From contig CBDCTY010000002.1 in NCBI GenBank assembly GCA_965222445.1, positions 1,178,001 to 1,242,000 on the forward strand: DNA of 64,000 bases, read 5' to 3'. Shown here piece by piece: positions 15,319 to 23,294 of this stretch. The position numbers were made by a program, and so were the translations under genes. The notes under the pieces were generated by a model. That model was given only the letters and a program-made list of their open reading frames with translations, made no database searches and was not told where the DNA came from. The stretch's first letter is position 1, and the number at the start of each line of letters is the position of its first letter. Source of the stretch: GCA-958296115 sp965222445 (lineage in GTDB: Bacteria > Chloroflexota > Dehalococcoidia > Lucifugimonadales > CAJWER01).

Positions 15319-15867
15319 AACGCATAAGCCATAAGAACAAACGACGCAACAGGGAAAAGCGACGTGGGCCCCCCACACTCGCGGACATCGTCCGCCAGGA
15401 AACCGACAACGGGCGCACCATCGTCCGCTTCTACCTCGACGTCGCCAACGGCAAGCTCGACGACGAGGGCTTCGAGGCATGCCACAGGCGAGACGCCGCT
15501 ATGCAGATCCAGGCAATCGCCCCCGAGCTCGTGGCCGATGCCATAGCCCGCCTGGCCGGCATCCAGTGCCACCCTGAGCGGCGCACCAAACGCCCTACCA
15601 CCGTCGTTCCTGCGGAGAGCCTGCCCCGTACTCGATACGGGGCGGGAACCCATCGCAGGCGAGGTTCCCGACGCATACGGCAAATACATCTGGGAGTACG
15701 CCCCGGCATACCCCAGGTCGATCAGAAGACGACTTCGCCCCAGACGCGGCCGCTCCCGCGAACCCGGGACCGCGCCCAAGGCCGAGAGCATCTGGATGAA
15801 GCGGCCCTCCGACAAGATGCGCGAGGCCGGCGTCCCGCCGCCCAAACGCACGCTAATCTGGGTCTGA
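15319..15867 (+). pseudogene. Hypothetical protein gene split by a palindromic repeat
   Basis: Two coding-like pieces lie in different phases. The first encodes GPPTLADIVRQETDNGRTIV, FYLDVANGKLDDEGFEACH and AIAPELVADAIARLAGI. The second, from about 15661, encodes GEVPDAYGKYIWEYAPAYP and, near its end, SIWMKRPSDKMREAGVPPPK, stopping at 15865-15867. Between them sits a repeat of the family seen elsewhere in the window (15601-15659), which shifts the phase. No standard start codon is in frame near the promoter. I read this as one gene interrupted by repeat insertion. Product unknown; it looks like a soluble DNA-element-type accessory protein, but that is a guess. Confidence 0.55.
15601..15659. 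repeat. Palindromic repeat inserted in a coding region
   Basis: CCGTCGTTCCTGCGGAGAGC then the hairpin GCCCCGTACTCGATACGGGGC and GGGAACCCATCGCAGGC. Same family as 10221-10313 and 18540-18590. Confidence 0.8.
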
Positions 15868-15922
15868 ACCCGCCCCGCCGCCCAACCGGGCAGAGCGGGG
15901 CCAACACGACACATCCATGTTA

Positions 15923-15986
15923 GACCAATTCATTGTGAGCGCGCCGTAAAGCCGTCATTACCATGAAAATAGACATCAGGCGACCA
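15923..15986. repeat. Miniature repeat, partial copy with ACCAA end
   Basis: ACCAATTCATTGTGAGCGCG through ATGAAAATAGACATCAGGCG matches the first part of the long copy at 18469-18762. The distal half is missing. Confidence 0.75.
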
Positions 15987-16002
15987 CTAAGTGGGTCATG
16001 CG

Positions 16003-16043
16003 AGCGCATCGGACTACCGGGTATTGACTTGCTGTGCGTGGGT
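16003..16043. repeat. 41-bp direct repeat, right copy bounding the small-gene island
   Basis: Partner of 11557-11597 (one mismatch). It contains TTGACT at 16024-16029, which may serve as a -35 box for the binding-protein gene 54 bp further on; the -10 box is unclear. Confidence 0.9.
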
Positions 16044-16096
16044 GTGCAAGGATACCGCGCAACTTGGCGCAATGCGCCATCGAGGAGGAGATGGAT

Positions 16097-18391
16097 ATGA
16101 TACCCCGTAGCTTGAAATTGATCGTCGTGCTGCTATCGGCGCTTGCGCTTGTCGCGGCGCTTGCATGCGGCGGCGCAGACGAGGGAGGCACCGGGACGAC
16201 GACCACCGCTCCGGCGGACACGAGCGCCTCGTCCACCCAGCAGCAGACGGCCGCTCCCGCGGCGGCGGCAGTGGTCGCACCGACCCAGGTGCCGCTGCAG
16301 CAGGCGGCCGCGGTGAAGGAAGAGCAGGCCCCCAAGCCCGCCCTCGCAACCAAGGAGGTTGCGATGAAGGAGGCCGAGAAGGGCTTCGAGTACGTGCCTG
16401 AGCAGCAGTTGCCTGGCGTGTACTGGGACTACAAGTACACGGGGCCCAGGCCGACCGAATTCGGCGAGAACCCCCGCTTCGCCGAGATGGTGAAGGCCGG
16501 GCAGCTTCCTCCGGTCGAGGAGCGCCTGCCTGAGGAGATCAAGGTGGTCGCGCCGCCGGACGGCATCGGAGACTACGGCGGCACGCGAAGGGTCACATGG
16601 TCCGGAGGCGCCAGCGCGTGGATGTCCTGGTACTACTGGGACAAGAAGAACTCCAACGAGGTGGAGCACCTTCCCCACGTGGGCTTCTTCGAGATCAGCG
16701 AGGACGGACGGACCTACACCTTCCGCAACCGCAAGGGCCTGAAGTGGTCCGATGGCACGCCGATGACCATGGAAGACGTGCGGTTTGCCTGGGAGGACGT
16801 GAACCTGAACACGGTCCTGCACGAGACTCCCCAGACCCAGTGGCTCGACTCGGTCACCGGCAACATCGTCAAGTTCGCCGTCGTCGACGACCTCCACTGG
16901 AGCCTGACCTTCGACACGCCGGACTACATCCTCATGGAGGGTGAGGTCAGGCCCGGCTCGAACTGCACGTCCTTCTACTACTGCTTCTACTCCGCGTCTC
17001 ACTACATGAAGCAGTTCCACCAGGACTACGCGGACGCCGCCACGCTGGCGAAGTTGATCGATGACGCCGAGGCGGGCGACTGGCCGCGCTTCTGGGGCCA
17101 GATGAACAACTATGGCACCCACGTAGACTGGCCCTGGATGGGCCACTGGACGCTGGCCTCCGAGTCGGACACCCTGTACACCCTCGACGCCAACCCATTC
17201 TTCTTTGAGGTTGACCCGCACGGGAACCAGCTTCCCTACAACGACGGCGTCCAGATCATCAAGGTCGAGAGCCGAGAGGTGGCGGTCTTCCGCAGCATGG
17301 CGGGTGAGACCGACATCTCGGGCCGTGACTTCCTGGTGTCCGAGATCCCGCTCTACAGGTCCAACCAGGACAAGGGCAACTTCTCGATCAAGATCTGGCC
17401 GACGACCGGACCTGGCGACATCGCCATGAGCATCTGCATCACCTGCAACCAGGACGCGGAGCTTGGCAAGCTCATCCGCACAAATGACTTCCGCAGGGCC
17501 CTCTCCTTCGCGGTCGACCGCGAGGGGATGAACGACTCGCTCTACCTGGGCCTCGGAATCCCCAACAACTGGGTCCCCCACCCGGCCGTGCAGTACTATC
17601 CGGGCGAGGATTACGCGTTCAAGGACATCGAGTACGACCCGGACAAGGCGAACGAGATCCTGGACGGCATGGGCTACACGGCGAAGGACGCCGAGGGATT
17701 CCGCCTCAGGACCGACGGTTCGGGCGAGCGGGTCTCCTTCAGGACCGTATCGGAGCTGGGCCAGACAGGCGATGCGGCGCAGCTCATGCTCGACTACTGG
17801 GCAGCGGTGGGCGTAGAGTTCAAGGACAAGAACATGAACGCGCCCTGGACCCTGAGCTATCCTGGCAAGGAGCCGCTGGCGATTCTGCGGCACTTCTCGC
17901 TCTACGGCGCGAACCCCTGGTTCTCGAGCTGGACGCGGTGCTGCGCCACGGGCGGCGGACCGGCCTTCTCGCCGGATATCTCCGACCTGCCGCGCTCCAT
18001 GCAGCGCGGACCCAACGGCGCCGTGCCGTCCGAGGACGGCTACCAGCCTCGCTGCGACTGCGAGATGAGCCCTGTCTGGGAGCCCACGGCTCCGGCCGAC
18101 ACCTACCCGGCGGACCCGTCGGGGAATGTGGCCATACTCCACGACAGCTGGCACAAGGGCCGGTCGATCCCCGCCCTCTCGCCTGAGCGCGTCGAGCTGG
18201 GCAAGAACATCTTCCGCATCCACGCGGACGAGAAGTACTACCTAAGCGTCGTCTCCCACATGGGATACATGAGGGGCATCATCCTGCACCAGAACAACCA
18301 CCTGAACGTCCCGGAGACGCACACGTCGGACACGGGCGGCTGGTACAACGAGCTCTTCTACTTCCCAGGAGGGCAAGACAACATCCGGTAA
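16097..18391 (+). CDS. ABC transporter substrate-binding lipoprotein, family 5 (oligopeptide/dipeptide type)
   Basis: The precursor begins MIPRSLKLIVVLLSALALVA followed by the lipobox ALAC, so it is a lipid-anchored exported protein, then a Thr/Ala/Gln-rich linker (TTTTAPADTSASSTQQQTAA). The body of about 700 residues is SBP_bac_5-like: FRNRKGLKWSDGTPMTMEDV near its start is the family hallmark (LRxGVKWSDGxPxTAxDV), and DFRRALSFAVDREGM is the typical central motif. It would bind peptides, opines or similar solutes. No permease or ATPase is adjacent, so it must partner with components elsewhere. GAGGAGGAG upstream fits the ATG at 16097 best (16091 is an alternative). A strong terminator follows. 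Confidence 0.9.
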   Translation: MIPRSLKLIVVLLSALALVAALACGGADEGGTGTTTTAPADTSASSTQQQTAAPAAAAVVAPTQVPLQQAAAVKEEQAPKPALATKEVAMKEAEKGFEYVPEQQLPGVYWDYKYTGPRPTEFGENPRFAEMVKAGQLPPVEERLPEEIKVVAPPDGIGDYGGTRRVTWSGGASAWMSWYYWDKKNSNEVEHLPHVGFFEISEDGRTYTFRNRKGLKWSDGTPMTMEDVRFAWEDVNLNTVLHETPQTQWLDSVTGNIVKFAVVDDLHWSLTFDTPDYILMEGEVRPGSNCTSFYYCFYSASHYMKQFHQDYADAATLAKLIDDAEAGDWPRFWGQMNNYGTHVDWPWMGHWTLASESDTLYTLDANPFFFEVDPHGNQLPYNDGVQIIKVESREVAVFRSMAGETDISGRDFLVSEIPLYRSNQDKGNFSIKIWPTTGPGDIAMSICITCNQDAELGKLIRTNDFRRALSFAVDREGMNDSLYLGLGIPNNWVPHPAVQYYPGEDYAFKDIEYDPDKANEILDGMGYTAKDAEGFRLRTDGSGERVSFRTVSELGQTGDAAQLMLDYWAAVGVEFKDKNMNAPWTLSYPGKEPLAILRHFSLYGANPWFSSWTRCCATGGGPAFSPDISDLPRSMQRGPNGAVPSEDGYQPRCDCEMSPVWEPTAPADTYPADPSGNVAILHDSWHKGRSIPALSPERVELGKNIFRIHADEKYYLSVVSHMGYMRGIILHQNNHLNVPETHTSDTGGWYNELFYFPGGQDNIR

Positions 18392-18421
18392 CCGCCGACA
18401 GAGAAGACAAGGCGTAAGCAG

Positions 18422-18454
18422 AGGGGCCCGGACGATTCATCGTCCGGGCCCCTT
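18422..18454 (+). terminator. Rho-independent-type terminator after the binding-protein gene
   Basis: GGGGCCCGGACGAT and ATCGTCCGGGCCCC form a 14-bp perfect GC-rich stem with a short loop, 31 bp past the stop at 18391. The T-run is weak. Confidence 0.8.
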
Positions 18455-18468
18455 GGTCTGTGATCTCA

Positions 18469-18762
18469 TACCACTTCATTTTGAGCGCGCCGTAAAGCCG
18501 TCATTCCCATGAAAATAGACATCAGGCGACCACAGCCGTCGTTCCCGCGAAAGCCTGCCCCCGAGCAGTCGGGGGCGGGAATCCATCCCCGGCCGTTGGC
18601 CTAGAGCGGGAGTGACGACGGAGAATCCCACGCCCATTTTCATACCCGTATGTGGCCTGACCAGGCCATGGTGATTCCCGCGCAGAGCCTGCCCCCGAGT
18701 AGTCGGGGGCGGGAATCCACTCCCTGGCCACACATATACGGCGGCATCACGGTGACTTGGTA
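18469..18762. repeat. Long composite copy of the miniature repeat (294 bp)
   Basis: Starts TACCACTTCATTTTGAGCG and ends GTGACTTGGTA like the 100-bp units at 7680 and 13071, but carries extra DNA with two CCCCCGAG(C/T)AGTCGGGGG hairpins and a TGGCCTGACCAGGCCA palindrome. Its inner part resembles 46205-46370. Confidence 0.8.
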
Positions 18763-18803
18763 TCTGTCGGGCCACGCACAGTGCAGCGTCAGGCCGGGTT
18801 AGG

Positions 18804-19109
18804 TCACTTCGCCGTGTACTCCTCACCAGCGCTCTCGCGCAGCTGTACGTACTGGCGCAGCGCGTGATTGATGTCCGTTTGGTAGCCGCGTCCATCGCGG
18901 GCACGTCCCTTGAACCAGGCCACCACGTCCGCATCCAGCCGGAGTGTGATCTGCTGCTTCACGGGCCGGTAGAACACGCCGCGTCTGGCGTCCGACCAAT
19001 CAAGAGTCTCCGGGATGTCGGCGGTGTCGATCCGGTCATCGGGGATCTCCTTTAGTGCCCGGAGCTCCTCTTCCTGGTCTTTCGTCAACCTAGTGCTCGC
19101 CTTCCTCAT
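18804..19109 (-). CDS. brnA: BrnA family antitoxin
   Basis: About 101 residues, starting MRKASTRLTKDQEEELRALK, with the BrnA signature DTADIPETLDWSDARRGVFY, then a ribbon-helix-helix DNA-binding end (KQQITLRLDADVVAWFKGRA). BrnA neutralises the RelE-like RNase BrnT and autorepresses the operon. The start at 19109 has GGGAGG just upstream; 19124 is an alternative. It overlaps the end of brnT or lies 19 bp inside it. Because brnT is interrupted by an IS21 element, this antitoxin is now orphaned and its native promoter (before brnT) is separated from it by 2.4 kb. Confidence 0.9.
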   Translation of the reverse strand: MRKASTRLTKDQEEELRALKEIPDDRIDTADIPETLDWSDARRGVFYRPVKQQITLRLDADVVAWFKGRARDGRGYQTDINHALRQYVQLRESAGEEYTAK

Positions 19110-19327
19110 AGGCCTCCCTTTCATGCCTCGTCGCTTTTCGTGCGCTGATGATTCGACCGACCTCATCGCCGGCCTCATGATCGGTCTCAGGCCAAGTATG
19201 CACAACTAGCACGACTACTGAACCCACCACCCCTACAGTTCGCCAACGTTGCTCCCTCGGATACGGATCAGTGCGCGTTGCTGCCAACGGGTGATCGGCG
19301 TCAACTATTTTTGCCGGTGTGCGTCTA

Positions 19328-20113
19328 TTATTTTTGCCGGTTGACCTCCTGTTGAAGACGCTGTTGAGCTGCCCCGGTCCGATAGCTGGGGACGTCGAAC
19401 TCCAGGATGATCGAGTGGTGGACGATCCTGTCGATGGCAGCTGCAGTGGCCATAGGGTTGGCGAAGACCTTCTCCCACTGTGAGAAGACGAGGTTGGAGG
19501 TGATGCCCAGAGAGCGGCGTTCGTACCGCTCGGCTATGAGGGTGAACAAGACCTCGGACTCCTCGGCTCCCTGGGGTAGGTAGCCGAGGTCGTCGATGAG
19601 CAGGAAGTCGATGTTGTCGAGCTTGCGGAGCATGCGCGGCAGGTCGAGGTCCCGCTTGGCCGCCAGCATGTCCTGGACCAGGCGGTAGGCAGGGGTGAAC
19701 AGGACCGACCTGCCCGACTCAACCAGCCGGTGGCCTATGGCGCACATGGCGTGGGTCTTGCCGGTGCCGGGCAGTCCGAAAGCCAGGACATTGACGCCTC
19801 TCTCGACGAAGCTCCCATCGGCCAGCTCGTCGAGCTGTTGTCTGAGCGCCACCGGCACCCTGTCGTGCTCGAAGGTGTCCCATGTCTTGCCGACGGGCAG
19901 CCTGGATGCTCGTCTGATGCGGATGATGCGCCTCTGCCGGCGGTCCTCGGCTTCCTGCTCCAACACCTCCACAAGGGTGTGCAGGGCGTCCATGTGACCG
20001 GCTGCGGTGAACCGGGGGCCTGCCTCCGCTCCCACCGTGGGCAGTTTGAACTCGCTGCACAGCTGGCCGATCCGTTCCTTCACTCCGTTCGAGGAGACCC
20101 TGCCCATGCTCAT
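19328..20113 (-). CDS. istB: IS21-family transposition ATPase IstB
   Basis: The 261-residue AAA+ protein has Walker A GLPGTGKTH at 113-121 and Walker B FLLIDDLGYLP near 168-178, plus the IstB-type SQWEKVFANPMATAAAIDRI segment. IstB assembles on target DNA and activates IstA. Its ATG overlaps the istA stop by 4 bp (ATGA), so the two are translationally coupled. Full length for the family. Confidence 0.95.
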   Translation of the reverse strand: MSMGRVSSNGVKERIGQLCSEFKLPTVGAEAGPRFTAAGHMDALHTLVEVLEQEAEDRRQRRIIRIRRASRLPVGKTWDTFEHDRVPVALRQQLDELADGSFVERGVNVLAFGLPGTGKTHAMCAIGHRLVESGRSVLFTPAYRLVQDMLAAKRDLDLPRMLRKLDNIDFLLIDDLGYLPQGAEESEVLFTLIAERYERRSLGITSNLVFSQWEKVFANPMATAAAIDRIVHHSIILEFDVPSYRTGAAQQRLQQEVNRQK

Positions 20114-21594
20114 CGCACACCCGCCGCAAGCAGACGGTCGTAGACCCTCAGGTCCACCACCCTGGGCAAGGCCAGCTCAGGGACCTGTGGCGGGGCCGGG
20201 GCCGCCAGCTCCCGCACCGCCGCGTAGTCGAAGGGCGTGCCCGCTTCGAGCAGCAGCCCCAGGGCTCGGTCCACCTCCGACTCCATGGTCGTGGCGGCCA
20301 GGTGCAGGATGCGTACGTAGTCCACGTCGGCGCGTTCGCCCCTCCACTCCCGCAGGGCATCGTATGCCAGGCGGAAGGCCCCGGTGGGGAACATCTGCTC
20401 TCTGTACCGGTAACGCGCGAACGCACCGGGCTTGCGCACCAGGGAGCCGATGACGTGGCGGTAGTCTATGCCGGCCTCCCCAGCGCCATGCACTCGATCC
20501 ATCCGCTCGACCGGACTGCCCTTATAGTAGACCTCCAGGTGATCGGCGTACTGCCGGACCTCCACCTCCATACCTATCAGCCGGGACGGCACCGTGTACG
20601 TGCGGTTGGCTACCCGGACCGTACTCCATTTGCGCACCTTCGTCCGGTAGGTAACGTACTCGGGCACCGGCGCAGGCGGCAGCGGCCGAAGGCAGCGCCG
20701 CTCATGCTCCAGCTTCGCCCCGACCAACCTGTTGCGCTTGTCTGCCACCTGCCGGACGAACGAGATGTACGCTTCCACCGACCGGAAGTCCCGGCTGCCG
20801 CGCAGGATCAGCGCCTGGCCTAGCGCGCCCTTGAGCCGGTGGTGACCCTGCTCGGCCACGCCGTTCTCGTGGGATGACCTCGGGTTCGTCCTCGTAGACC
20901 GCAGCCCGTAGTGCGCCAGCACCGCCGCATACCGCTCGTTCAGAGCGCGCCCTCCGCTCCCCTTCAACTCGTGCGTGGCTGCCGACAGGTTGTCGGTCCG
21001 TAACACCTCCGGCACACCGCCCAACTCCCACAGAGCCCCCTGCATACCCTTAACCAGCGCCGCGAACGTCTCCCCGTAGGCAACGTCCACGTACCGCCAT
21101 CCCGAATGGCTCAGCACGAAGTGGAACAGCAGATGACCGAACGGCTCGCCGCTGACCGTCACACCCAACTCGCCGCAGTGTGTGAAGTCCATCTGCGCCT
21201 CGCGACCAGGGGGATGAGCCTGCTCGAAGTACACCTCCCGATCCGGCCCACTCAGCGCTCGCCAGTCTCGAAGACGACGCTGTAGCGTCCGCAGCTGCGA
21301 CACACTGAACCGGCCGGGATGCCGCTCGTCGAGCCACTCCAGGATCGTCGTCGCCTTCAGCGCTCCCTCAACGTCGCTCCGCAGAAGGGGCTCGACCTCC
21401 TCGGCCCACACCCCGGCGAACGGGTCCGGTCGGGTTCGCCACCTCCGCTTGCCCTTCTTCTCCGACGGTAGCCTGCCTCGCTGCCACGTCCGCGCCGTCC
21501 GCACGCTCATGCCAGATGCCGCCGCCGCCGCTTGTTGTCCCTTGCCTTCCATTAGCTTCTGCCTCAGTAGCACTACCTGCTGATCTGTGACCAA
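20110..21594 (-). CDS. istA: IS21-family transposase IstA
   Basis: The 494-residue protein begins with a helix-turn-helix (KGQQAAAAASGMSVRTARTW) and contains an RNase H-like DDE core: first D in AQMDFTHCGELG, second D in VLRTDNLSAATHELKG, and E in SSHENGVAEQGHHRLKGAL. A basic C-terminal domain follows. It is full length and shows no interruption, so the element may be active. Encoded upstream of istB in the same transcript. Confidence 0.95.
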   Translation of the reverse strand: MVTDQQVVLLRQKLMEGKGQQAAAAASGMSVRTARTWQRGRLPSEKKGKRRWRTRPDPFAGVWAEEVEPLLRSDVEGALKATTILEWLDERHPGRFSVSQLRTLQRRLRDWRALSGPDREVYFEQAHPPGREAQMDFTHCGELGVTVSGEPFGHLLFHFVLSHSGWRYVDVAYGETFAALVKGMQGALWELGGVPEVLRTDNLSAATHELKGSGGRALNERYAAVLAHYGLRSTRTNPRSSHENGVAEQGHHRLKGALGQALILRGSRDFRSVEAYISFVRQVADKRNRLVGAKLEHERRCLRPLPPAPVPEYVTYRTKVRKWSTVRVANRTYTVPSRLIGMEVEVRQYADHLEVYYKGSPVERMDRVHGAGEAGIDYRHVIGSLVRKPGAFARYRYREQMFPTGAFRLAYDALREWRGERADVDYVRILHLAATTMESEVDRALGLLLEAGTPFDYAAVRELAAPAPPQVPELALPRVVDLRVYDRLLAAGVR

Positions 21595-21866
21595 TCCGGT
21601 ACCTCCTGTACCAGATGGTCTCCCCCCACGACCGGCAAGAATAGTCAGCGTCTACCGGCAAAAGTAATTGTCGCTGATCAAACGGGTCGTCAAATACAAG
21701 CATTGCGGTCTCAAAGCTGAGACCGTGAGACTTCCTGTTGAGGTTGTCTTTCTCCAAGTCCCATGTCCACCGCACTCGCCAACCCCTGTAACTACAATAT
21801 GGTAGTGTCAACCGGCAGCGCCGTCAATGTCATTGGTTGCGGGTCCCCGTTGTCACTGTACAGCCA

Positions 21867-22898
21867 CTACCGACCACAGGCAGGCCGCTGCATCTCGATG
21901 GCGGGAACCGGCTTGCCCTCCGGGCAGTCGCCTAGGGCAAAGCCGTCGAGGAAAAACTCGCCGCCGGGTCCGGCTGGCCTGAAGTCGATGCCCTCGAAGA
22001 GGCCGCGTTTCGCATAGTCTTCTTCCGACAGGGTCGTCTGCAGGACCGCGGCCCCGCGCTCCCTGCCCCACTCCATCGCCGCCTCGATCAGCTCGCGCCA
22101 GCACCCCAGGTAGTATCTGTGGGTGAAGGCGTCGACGGAGCAGACACCGCCCTCCAGCAGCCTGGCGGTCGAGAGGCCGACGACCTTCTGCCGGTCACCC
22201 GCGCGGGCTGCGAAGAAGGTCGAGTCGGGGCTGTCCAGCATGTCTATGAACCTGCCGCACTGGCCCGCGAAGCCGTGGTGCGTGAAGTACCGCCGCGACA
22301 GGGCGGGCGCGTTGCAGTCCATCACCTGCCAGTCGTGCGGCGAGTGTACGAGGGGCACGGACGGCGTGCGGTCGGACGGATCGCCTGGGTGTACGGCCGC
22401 GGGGCCGAGATCGCGGAAGTAGTCGACGAAGTAGGCCTCGGGAGAGTCGCCGCTGAGTATTTTCACCTGGGCGATGGACCCCACCAGCTTGCTGTAGCCC
22501 GCCCGGCGGTAGACCCGCTCCGCCGGCACCTGGTTCGTGCCCAGGAATATGGCCTCGCCGCCCATCGCCCGGAAGTCCTCGACGGGTCGGCTGAACAGGG
22601 CCTGGCCGATGCCCCACCGCCGGAACTTCGGGGACGTGGCTGGCAGGCCGAACTCGCACAGCTTCGGGTCGCGGCGCGATACCCAGATCATCGATGTTCC
22701 GGCTATCTCGCCGTCCACGGTGGCAACGTAGAGCAGCTTGCGATCCTCGCTCCTCACCCGGTTGCTCATCTGGTCCCTCAGCCGCGTGATGTCCTGCCCG
22801 ATGCCCACGTCTTCGGGCACCTGCCTCCACATCTCGTATATCCGCCCGATGAAGTCGTCCGGTACGGGGGTCTCGTATCGCTCTATTTCATAGCTCAT
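21867..22898 (-). CDS. GNAT family N-acetyltransferase
   Basis: About 343 residues. An N-terminal GNAT domain shows the acetyl-CoA pyrophosphate loop in KFRRWGIGQALFSRPVEDFR (R-x-x-G-x-G/A), a preceding strand LLYVATVDGEIAGTSMIWVS and the closing VYRRAGYSKL. The second half (VVGLSTARLLEGGVCSVDAF, CWRELIEAAMEWGRERGAAV) looks like a second, degenerate GNAT-like fold, as in tandem-GNAT proteins. The substrate is unknown. The ATG at 22898 has AAGGAGAG 8 bases upstream; the frame extends to 23039 without support. Confidence 0.8.
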   Translation of the reverse strand: MSYEIERYETPVPDDFIGRIYEMWRQVPEDVGIGQDITRLRDQMSNRVRSEDRKLLYVATVDGEIAGTSMIWVSRRDPKLCEFGLPATSPKFRRWGIGQALFSRPVEDFRAMGGEAIFLGTNQVPAERVYRRAGYSKLVGSIAQVKILSGDSPEAYFVDYFRDLGPAAVHPGDPSDRTPSVPLVHSPHDWQVMDCNAPALSRRYFTHHGFAGQCGRFIDMLDSPDSTFFAARAGDRQKVVGLSTARLLEGGVCSVDAFTHRYYLGCWRELIEAAMEWGRERGAAVLQTTLSEEDYAKRGLFEGIDFRPAGPGGEFFLDGFALGDCPEGKPVPAIEMQRPACGR

Positions 22899-23228
22899 GG
22901 CTGTACTCTCCTTGTGCTCGCCCTGCTGGCAGAACTGGGCGTAACAGTTCAGTCTTCGTGGAGTATGAGCAGCGTTCTCTCCTCCCTCAGGCCGAGATCC
23001 CCCAATTCCAATCATCCCCCTCAGGAGACCTTTGCACAACCGTCATTCCCGCGGAGAGCCTGCCCCCGAGCAGTCGGGGGCGGGAATCCAGGCGCTGGGG
23101 GCCAGCTTGGATTACGTCGGTCAGGGTCTCCTGTGTTGCTCTGCTCAGAGAGTTACGCAAAGGTCTCCTCAGGGGGAAGAGGTCAAGAGCCTGTTTCAAC
23201 GCTGAACAGTTACAGCGGGCCGGGTCGA
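22899..23228. repeat. Intergenic region with palindromic repeat (23038-23091)
   Basis: Contains the dispersed unit CCGTCATTCCCGCGGAGAGC with the CCCCCGAGCAGTCGGGGGCG hairpin at 23041-23091. The rest has no coding signal. Confidence 0.7.
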
Positions 23229-23258
23229 TTGACACTCCTCGCGGCCCGCAACTATAGT
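23229..23258 (+). promoter_or_regulatory. Predicted promoter for the second Gfo/Idh gene
   Basis: A consensus TTGACA (23229-23234), 18 bases, then TATAGT (23253-23258), 36 bases before the ATG. Confidence 0.7.
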
Positions 23259-23294
23259 AGCGCCTGCCGCTCAATGGTGAGACAGGGGGAAGAT

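Larger units (their letters stand above)
19292..21680 (-). mobile_element. IS21-family insertion sequence (2389 bp)
   Basis: Encodes istA and istB. The ends begin TG and end CA: left TGATCGGCGTCAACTATTTT, right (complement) TGATCAGCGACAATTACTTT, each followed by two spaced TTTTGCCGGT or TCTTGCCGGT subterminal repeats within 50 bp, as is typical of IS21. The flanks carry a perfect 6-bp duplication AACGGG (19286-19291 and 21681-21686). Intact genes and a perfect duplication suggest recent transposition. Confidence 0.95.
19090..21775 (-). pseudogene. brnT: brnT toxin gene split by an IS21-family insertion
   Basis: The 5' part (21681-21775) encodes VRWTWDLEKDNLNRKSHGLS then FETAMLVFDDP; the 3' part (19090-19291) encodes TRTDPYPREQRWRTVGVVGS ... 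RIISARKATRHEREAYEEGE and stops at 19090. Deleting 19292-21680 with one copy of the AACGGG duplication joins them in frame as VFDDPLAATRTDPYPREQRW, a complete BrnT of about 96 residues with the histidine, arginine and lysine residues expected for this RelE-fold ribonuclease. The gene is therefore otherwise intact, pointing to recent insertion. GTG at 21775 has AGGGG about 7 bases upstream. Confidence 0.93.

Noticed and set aside
11557..16043. Prophage
   Set aside because: No capsid, tail, terminase, portal, lysis or integrase gene; only small unknown proteins.
16133..18223. Long antisense open frame (696 codons) opposite the binding-protein gene
   Set aside because: High-GC third-position bias produces long shadows. 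Composition (V, G, R, D-rich, no motifs) and perfect opposition to a clear lipoprotein gene argue against coding.
7700..23091. Repeated GC-rich palindromes considered as a CRISPR array
   Set aside because: Copies are dispersed over kilobases, not regularly spaced; no cas genes; the repeats are imperfect and embedded in different contexts.
22119..23294. N-terminal extension of the second Gfo/Idh gene
   Set aside because: It is the complement of the acetyltransferase gene plus repeat DNA; the true start has its own promoter and ribosome site.
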